Origin: Tenebrio molitor
Lineage: Eukaryota > Arthropoda > Insecta > Coleoptera > Tenebrionidae
Direction of reading: 5' to 3'
DNA: 64,000 bases
Assembly (NCBI RefSeq): GCF_963966145.1
Contig: NC_091048.1
Coordinates: forward strand, 5,642,001 to 5,706,000
The notes beneath the pieces are model-generated. The model did not search any database and was not told the origin of the DNA. It saw only the letters and a list, made by a program, of their open reading frames with translations. The translations under genes and the position numbers were made by a program. This document shows positions 58,218-64,000 of this stretch, one piece after another. Every line of letters begins with the position of its first letter. The first letter of the stretch is position 1.

Positions 58218-58568
58218 TTAGTAGTAATAAATTAATTCCAGTAACGGGATTTTCTTTTTCAAATTTGAATCTTCTAAATGTGACAAGCAATAATCACATC
58301 CACCATGGATTGCCTCCGTTATTTTCATAATTAAGTAGCCACATAAAAAAGCTGTTGCCGCCGTCTCAATTTGAAAATTGGTACTTGGCAAATAACTAAA
58401 AGACGACAATTTTTCTAGTTTTTCCAGAGAACTATCTTGCAAGGTGACTGAAATATTTACATTGGTCCTTAAATTTTGGAATATTGGTAAAATTTTACTA
58501 CTTGCATATTCTGCGGCACTCATGATATGATCTCTCAGTCCTGTCTTCGAGTGTCTTCCATGCCGCAT
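58218..58568 (-). pseudogene. Transposase C-terminal-like fragment in the P-type element
   Basis: This frame, shifted by one relative to the THAP-like frame it overlaps, reads SSKILPIFQNLRTNVNISVT and FLCGYLIMKITEAIHGGCDY followed by CLSHLED. The GY(I/L) block followed by C-x2-C is typical of the late part of THAP/P transposases. A further minus frame (57905-57771) reading NFVLKNILASYLSGNPLIHC and ending PVHGKM could be the tail. No DDE residues are seen between. Confidence 0.5.
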
Positions 58569-58656
58569 TTAAAGTGATATCATTGGGTAGATTATGATAA
58601 GAAGTGTTAACTTTATGTCGTGAACTAATACAACATTTTTTCTTTGTTTGTGGTAT
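58498..58656 (-). pseudogene. THAP-domain-like N-terminus of a P-type transposase
   Basis: The minus frame starting at an ATA (58656) reads IPQTKKKCCISSRHKV, then SYHNLPNDITLNAAWKTLED, then RSYHECRRICK and two stops, with NF following. THAP domains run MP..KCC...C, then a F/L-P-x-D block, a conserved W, and C-x2-HF. The positions fit (LPND, AAW, ICK..NF), but the start Met is ATA, the second zinc Cys reads Arg or His, and the closing HF pair is broken by stops. THAP domains bind the element's own DNA. Assignment is from motif order only, moderately confident. Confidence 0.55.
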
Positions 58657-58944
58657 TTTTTAAAGTTTCAACTGCACTTAGTTTTTCAAATTGACAATTT
58701 ATTAGATAAAATGTCATTATTCATACGTATTTTTAGTTGCATATACTAATATATGGATCACATTAAAGTCGCTAGATGGACATACTATACGGGGAATTTT
58801 CAAAAACAGACATTTATCGAATGCGACAGGCCGGATAAGAGACGAGTCTCTTATGAATCTAGGAGGCCGTGGCTTTTTCTCTTAATTTGGCGTTTCGTGT
58901 TATGCTGATGCCGCGCAAAATTTATAGGTTATGTTTCAATTGTA

Positions 58945-59002
58945 TTGACTGACCAAGGAGGTTAAAGTAACTTACTTAGTTACTTTAACCTCCTTGTGAC
59001 TG
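58945..59002. repeat. Near-perfect hairpin
   Basis: CAAGGAGGTTAAAGTAACT and AGTTACTTTAACCTCCTTG are perfect inverted arms around a loop of TACTT-like bases, with (T)GACTGAC outside on both sides. It sits in the outer TA-flanked element. Confidence 0.9.
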
Positions 59003-59238
59003 ACATTTGTCGTTCGTTTTTGCGTGTGTCAAAAAGTAACAGAAAAAATAAAAACTCATTCAAAGCCAACTCCAAGTGAAAATTTTAATAGTCACCCGTT
59101 ATAAACTTTCCCGGTTATACAAATATGTACCTAACTTGACATCTGTCAAAGATAACCACAAAATTTACAATAAATTAATGTTTTTTAAGACTTTACCTAA
59201 ACGAACACGAAAAAAATGTTATTCAATATTTGTGCGTT

Positions 59239-59332
59239 GTCAGTTTTCAGGTAGGTATTCGGCCTGTTTTGCAGCACTCGGCTGACGCCTCGTGCTTCAA
59301 ATTTCGGCCTCATACCTGAAAAGTGTTCTGAC
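59239..59332. repeat. 94-bp hairpin with CTCG-CTCG apex
   Basis: The outer arms GTCAGTTTTCAGGTA and TACCTGAAAAGTGTTCTGAC enclose GGCC...GCACTCGGCTGACGCCTCGTGC...GGCC. The apex ACTCGGCTGACGCCTCGT is at 59276-59293. Confidence 0.75.
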
Positions 59333-59517
59333 AGCGCTACTCATATGAAAATAACAACATATTAACATGTCTGGTGTACGAAACGAAGTATCAACATTTC
59401 TCATGTACCTAAGACAGTCAAATATCTTCAAATTTATATGAGAGACACAAGGCAACTTAAAATACACAAGTCTTGCTGTGTGGGTTTGAACAGTCTGTCG
59501 TTGTGACCAACTCTATA

Positions 59518-59688
59518 CAGGATGATTTACGAGGAATAATGAGCCCGACGGGATAGAAAATGCAACCCACAATACATTACAACAAAAAGCCGGACATCGA
59601 AGCGGTAAATGTCCGGGTTTTTCTCCTGATGAATTGCGGGTTGCATTTTCTATTCCGTCGGGCTCATTATTCCTCGTAAATCACCTTG
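59518..59688. mobile_element. 171-bp TA-flanked MITE, family D relative
   Basis: The arms of about 57 bases (CAGGATGATTTACGAGGAAT, then ATGAGCCCGACGG and AAATGCAACCC) are nearly identical inverted copies around a small loop with its own CCGGACAT...ATGTCCGG hairpin. TA on both sides. Confidence 0.9.
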
Positions 59689-60972
59689 TATTTCCGAAGA
59701 CGATTTTTTCTTTGATAAATTTTGTTTCCTTAACATTGTACCAGGTTTACACTCACAATTAGTCTAATTTTTTTTGTATTTATGAGCATTTTTCATCTCT
59801 CCTATTTTTAGGTGATTAATGAATAATAAAGGCCCAGCCCCTTGCTTTTAGACAACCAAGTAATCACATCAAGTTACCTATAGGATAGTCTAGTTATGCT
59901 ACATATTGCAGGTGGTATATTTCGCAGACAACTACGATGTAAGAAACATTTGTAGTAAGTAACTCCGTTTGGTAGATATTTGGTAACTATTCATTAAAAT
60001 ATCTTTCAAACACCTCAAACGAAGGCAAGAATGTCAGTGATGTAGTAATGTCCGGTAAACATTAACCAAAGGGTGATTACAATTTGTCCACAACTCATAT
60101 AAAATGTATTGCTTAAGAAGCTGATAAGATGGTATACACTTTTGTCTGAGTGTGATTCATTAAAAATGTGCAACCCGAAGCTACACTGTAGTAATCCCCG
60201 TTTGCACTCCGCGATGATCAGATTCCACCTTTAATCAAATCATTTCCACTCCAGTTCGGCGTCGTTAATGAATTATTAAAACCGTGTCAAGAATATTGGT
60301 GCGCCTGTTTCGTAGTCATTGTTTTCTGATCATTTCGACGATTATTACGCTATAATGATTGTGGGTCATGTGATTGTTACAATTGTGCCAATTTTGGTAA
60401 CCGGCGTTGCAGGATTTCCAGTGACTTCATTGGAAAATCCAAAAATACCGTCGACGAAAGTGGTAAGTGGAAATATATTTTTTTCAACTTAGCTGAAGTG
60501 TCGATTCTAACGTCCTGTTTATTTGACGTTGCCTTCAGATCGTGAATAGTAATAAGAAAAAAATTGACATTCAATTGTTTCGACATAAAAATGCTCGGTT
60601 ATTTACGGCGACTGTTTACAAGTATGGTAGAATAATGAAAGAATTTTAAAAAAGTGTCAAGAATGTAAAAGAAACAAAGTTTTATGCACAAAATTTGGCT
60701 AGGTTAAGTGAAACTAATAATGAATGAAAACTAACATTTGTCAATAAAATATTATTACAAGGAACGCTACAAAATAAAAGATACGAAAATCTCTTGAATG
60801 ACAAAGGATTATCTGCATTTATAAAAACAAAAAGGTGAAGGAACACTAAATCAAAACATTAAAAACAACAATATGAAAAATAATTTTTTTGCATTTCGTA
60901 ATGAGTGGCACCTATGTTTCACTATGTGAAAGTAGCACTTTTTTACACGAAAAATCGTAGTGAAAGTAATAA
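59689..60972. other. Mostly AT-rich stretch with a GC-richer patch
   Basis: A GC-richer unique patch at about 60150-60420 is the only departure. No gene recognised. Confidence 0.4.
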
Positions 60973-61285
60973 CGGGCCTTCAAATAAATTTATATTTAGA
61001 GCAACCTATGGAAATTCAATTGTTTGAAACATTTTTCCAGCGTAGAAAATGACACAAGAAACGTCTGAGATTTTAACGAAATAAAATTAGGTTAGAAAAT
61101 ATTTTAAATTTTTGTAGTGCATTCTCCCCTCCATGGAGGGGACAATATGAAATTGGAAAAAACTTACTATGTAACCTGTGTAACTCCGGAGAATAATTGG
61201 TTACCTACAAAAATTATTTTACACTGTTACCAGAATTAGAATGTCGCCTACGCCTACTCTAAATATATATTTATTTGAAGGCCCG
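60973..61285. mobile_element. MITE family C, copy 2 (313 bp)
   Basis: Same orientation and near-identical to 53395-53708, with terminal CGGGCCTTCAAATAAATTTA and its inverse. Confidence 0.85.
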
Positions 61286-61423
61286 ATACTTTTTTGCATC
61301 ATTTTATTCCATCTCCTTGAAGATGATTGTCAAAGCATACCTTTTTTTTGTAATTTTTCATAAATCCTTTTAGACCAAATTTCTCAACTTTTTTCGATAT
61401 GCAAAAAATAGTGTGTACAACAC

Positions 61424-61525
61424 GTTATGAAAGTCTCCTTTTTTCACTTATTTGCTTGATTCACTCGGGCTATGCCCTCGTTAATCAATCTGCAAATTCG
61501 TGAAAAAAAGTATGACTTTCATAAC
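61424..61525. repeat. 102-bp hairpin with CTCG-CTCG apex
   Basis: The outer arms GTTATGAAAGTC and GACTTTCATAAC and the inner GCTTGATTC/AATCAATCTGC enclose ACTCGGGCTATGCCCTCGT at 61463-61481. Confidence 0.8.
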
Positions 61526-61534
61526 TAGTTGATA

Positions 61535-61800
61535 CAGTCTGTCCTAGAACTGCCTCCCCGAAGTAAACAGGCATGTGCCGACAGCAAGAGACTCCAAGAT
61601 GACTAAAATAAATTTTCCTGTAGCTCACAAAATTTTCAATTTTACCAATTCCAGAAGCTCGTCCTCAATATTACTAAAAAATCGAACAGATCGCTAGACA
61701 GCAAAAAAAAAATATATATTTTTTAAATATGTACAAATTATCACATTTACTCAAATACCTACTCCCTTTTTCTCTGCGGAGGCAGTTCTGGGACACTCGG
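61535..61800. mobile_element. 266-bp TA-flanked MITE
   Basis: TA-CAGTCTGTCCTAGAACTGCC at the left and GGCAGTTCTGGGACACTCGG-TA at the right are inverted over about 23 bases. An orphan related end lies at 55.55 kb. Confidence 0.75.
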
Positions 61801-61953
61801 TATATGAAATTATTTCGAAATAAAATAAAAGGAAAGCATTTGAAGGTTTCGTGAATATCTTAAAACATTGTATGCAAAAACAAAGGAAGAAAGCAAAACA
61901 GGTAATATGTTGTGAGTATTTGTAACACTTTATAGATTCCCATACACCAAATA

Positions 61954-63017
61954 CAGGGTATTTTACGAGTGAAAATGAGCCCGGTGGAATTGAAAATGCA
62001 ACCCACAATACAGTTACAACACTAATATTGTTGTTTTAAAATTAAATTTTTAGAATTTGCGTTTATAATACGTCTATAAACGTCAGTTTAGGAGTCGTTT
62101 ATGGCTTTATAAAAGTACACTGTACTTTAATGAAATGTTTATCAATATTTCAGTGTATTACACCAAAAACTTCCAATATTAATGTTCAAATTCTACTTTT
62201 TAACATCTGTTGCAGATGTAGTTGCATCCGTTACCTTGAATTACCAATTAATACGAAATTCCCTAGAATTTGAAAATTTGTTTTTTTTATTTAAAAATTA
62301 AAACAAGGGCGCAAATTTTAAAAAATAACATAAAAAACTGGTTTTATAAGGGTATTGGCGCACTCGTCCCATAGAAAACTCCCCTACGGGTCGTTTTTAC
62401 ACCTGGGACTCGTGCGCCAAATCAACCCTTATAAAACTCGTTCTTTAATACACTATAAACGCTGTTCAAAAATCAAAAAACGATTGTGTTGCAAATGACT
62501 TATTTGTCACTGTGAGAAGCAATAGGAAATGTCATAAAAATGTGTGTTATTTGTACCACAATGGTTTTTTTAAATTCTGAACAGAGTTTATAAATGCATG
62601 ATAGCTTTGCTTCCAATAATTTTATTTGTCACAACTGACATTTATGAAAAAGTTAAAACGTATTCGAACGATGAGAAAATACACATGACCCTGATTTAAG
62701 GCGAATGTAAAAAAAATGCCTCTGCCGTTACGCGTTTATGCAGACAATAAACTTTTTCCCAAAAACTCCTTGTTTTTTCACAATTTCATTTAATCTAGCG
62801 AATATGATATTTAAGTAAAAATTTACATGATAAGTTGATTATTTTTGTAATTTATTTAATGAAGTAGGAACGTGAAATTCTTTCTGCTACGAAACTGCGC
62901 AGTTAACTATGTTTTACGTTTTTAAATCAAAAAACAAATACCCATGTTAGCGTTGCAAATGTATTGTGGGTTGCATTTTCAATTTCGTCGGGCTCATTAT
63001 CACTCGTGAAATACCTG
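61954..63017. mobile_element. 1064-bp TA-flanked element, family D
   Basis: TA-CAGGGTATTTTACGAGTGAA, then GAAAATGCAACCCACAATAC, at the left; the inverse at the right ending CTCGTGAAATACCTG-TA. No transposase recognised in the interior, which contains the hairpin at 62341-62437. Confidence 0.8.
62341..62437. repeat. 97-bp hairpin, ACTCGT direct in both arms
   Basis: The left arm GTTTTATAAGGGT, then TTGGCGCACTCGTCCC; the right arm GGGACTCGTGCGCCAA, then ACCCTTATAAAAC. The arms pair fully except at ACTCGT, which reads the same way in both. Confidence 0.85.
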
Positions 63018-63474
63018 TATACTGTAATGATCTGAATACATTACTTTTTCCGCCAAATATTTGAACCTGCGCAAAACGGTAACAAATGTGGTCGTGATCG
63101 TCATCGAATCGGAGGAGCCCTACGTTGTGATTTTCTTTTGGCGGAAAAGGTTCGGAATGCAAACGATGAGGGTTCCATTTGGAAGAGTGCCGCAAATAAA
63201 ACACACATGTGAGGGACGCAAAATACCTTTTATTAAAAATGCCTTTAATAACTTTGTTGAAAAAAAAAAATTGAAACGAATACAAAAGGACAGAAATTAA
63301 GTTTAACGGAGTACAAGAAATTAACTAGTTGAGTACATTACAAAGATAAACGACAAGATGAATGCAGCAACATTTAAAACAACAGAAAACGGGTACATGA
63401 CAGACAAAATGACAGGTTAAATTGCATTTTTATTTAAGTAGTGGAATAAACATTTTCTAGAAGTACTAGGACAC
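63018..63474. other. Non-coding stretch
   Basis: Frames minus 63285-62947 and 63061-63300 show no domain; the former overlaps a transposon end. Confidence 0.4.
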
Positions 63475-63478
63475 TGTA

Positions 63479-63578
63479 CACATTGACCGGTCAAAGTGCG
63501 TATGACAGATAATTTACGCACATTGGCGGGTTCTGCTGGTCAATGTGCACACAAGCCGGTGGATGTGCACATTGACCC
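63479..63578. repeat. CACATTGACC repeat cluster with hairpins
   Basis: CACATTGACC at 63479 and GGTCAATGTG at 63539 are inverted. GTGCGTA/TACGCAC forms an inner hairpin, and GTGCACATTGACC recurs at about 63566. Confidence 0.75.
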
Positions 63579-63624
63579 TTTTTGTACTCTTACCGTAACA
63601 TACATATACCTACATTTGGAGGGC

Positions 63625-63991
63625 ATGAAAAAGTGAATTCTTTGAAACTGAAAAAAGAAAAAACTGTATATTTGAACAAACATAACAGCAAGTGATTAGA
63701 GAAAATATAAATAGAAATTATGTCCTTAATTACTGCAAACAACACTGAACTCTTATATGTAAATTATTACTTATTACAAATGTGCTGAGCAAATGCTGTA
63801 GCATCTTGTTTGCTGCAGTTCTTGCAAATTGTTAATCAGATTTCGAAACCAGGACCACACTTCACAGCAAAACCGCTAACTAGATTTTGTGTTTTTTAAA
63901 TCAAATAGCAAACATCCACGTTAACTTTGCAAATGTATTGTGGATTGCATTTTCAATTCCCTCGGCTCATTATCATTCATGAAATACCCTG
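63625..63991 (-). mobile_element. Mariner-type element family D, copy 2 of the 30.5-kb type
   Basis: It ends AATACCCTG followed by TA. Read on the minus strand it matches 30546-31128, lacking an internal segment equivalent to roughly 30660-30830. The inner end is not a recognisable terminus. Confidence 0.75.
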
Positions 63992-64000
63992 TATACTATT

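Larger units (their letters stand above)
57413..58871 (-). mobile_element. P-superfamily element, 1459 bp, internally deleted
   Basis: The 54-bp TIRs (CACGGCCTCCTAGATTC then TAAGAGACTCGTCTCTTA then TCCGGCCTG) differ at only two positions between ends. The 8-bp direct repeat GCTTTTTC flanks it at 57405-57412 and 58872-58879. Termini beginning CA and 8-bp duplications are hallmarks of the P superfamily. On the minus strand it carries a THAP-like N-terminal remnant followed directly by C-terminal-like pieces, with no room for the RNase H-like catalytic core. It is therefore non-autonomous, similar in plan to internally deleted P elements such as KP. Each TIR contains a perfect palindrome TAAGAGAC-TC-GTCTCTTA. 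Confidence 0.75.
57322..59099. mobile_element. TA-flanked element interrupted by the THAP/P element
   Basis: TA-CCGGGTGACTTAGAGTTGGCT at 57320 and AGCCAACTCCAAGTG...GTCACCCGT-TA ending at 59101 are inverted with one indel. The P-type element at 57413-58871 lies between them. Removing it and one target copy leaves an element of about 310 bp. The match is short, so this is likely rather than certain. Confidence 0.5.

Overview
This window looks like a stretch of AT-rich, intron-bearing animal genome, most likely insect. There is no long open reading frame anywhere (the longest is about 168 codons), no operon layout, no recognisable tRNA or rRNA, and no complete protein-coding gene I can name. 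The insect reading rests on the repeats: LINE remnants of a type familiar from insect genomes, TA-flanked Tc1/mariner-type MITEs with CAGG/CCGGG ends, a non-autonomous Helitron, a THAP/P-superfamily element and a solo LTR. I cannot name the species. Nearly all short open frames in the window are chance or shadows of repeats.

Layout. 0-5 kb: mostly AT-rich, with a bZIP-type site cluster near 0.4 kb, a possible small gene at 2.3 kb, hairpins at 2.9 kb, a GC-richer island at 3.1-3.45 kb and a MITE at 4.5 kb. 6-10 kb: a long-TIR MITE, a TCTA microsatellite, and two GC-rich islands (6.7-7.4 and 9.2-9.9 kb); the second has promoter and first-exon features. 10-14.2 kb: a diverged four-unit tandem array, the 3' end of a LINE ORF2 (+ strand), and a long-TIR element. 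16-27.8 kb: nested hairpins, several MITEs, an island at 20.2-20.8 kb with a signal-peptide-like mini-ORF and a splice-donor match, and a 302-bp inverted-repeat element. 28-36 kb: islands at 28.2-29.3, 32.6-33.25 and 35.3-36.1 kb, separated by AT-rich DNA and MITEs. 38.2-39.4 kb: a decayed LINE on the minus strand (ORF1 tail plus endonuclease part of ORF2). 40.8-45.5 kb: three more islands. 45.9-50.6 kb: hairpins, a decayed coding remnant, a young MITE and a 1.63-kb Helitron. 51.5-52.8 kb: a GC-rich block of unknown nature. 53.4-64 kb: a transposon cluster with two copies of a 314-bp MITE, a transposase fragment, a 1.1-kb solo LTR with a 4-bp target duplication, and an internally deleted THAP/P-superfamily element with a perfect 8-bp target duplication nested in a TA-flanked element, plus further mariner-type elements.

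Two themes stand out. First, about fifteen otherwise unrelated palindromes share one oddity: their arms are complementary except at a CTCG/CGAG tetranucleotide (often ACTCGT), which keeps the same orientation in both arms instead of inverting. This is the best candidate for an undescribed signal here. Second, GC-richer unique islands spaced a few kb apart among repeats look like the regulatory landscape of a gene lying mostly outside the window. No gene-to-gene cooperation can be inferred. All calls are by eye; no alignment or database search was run.
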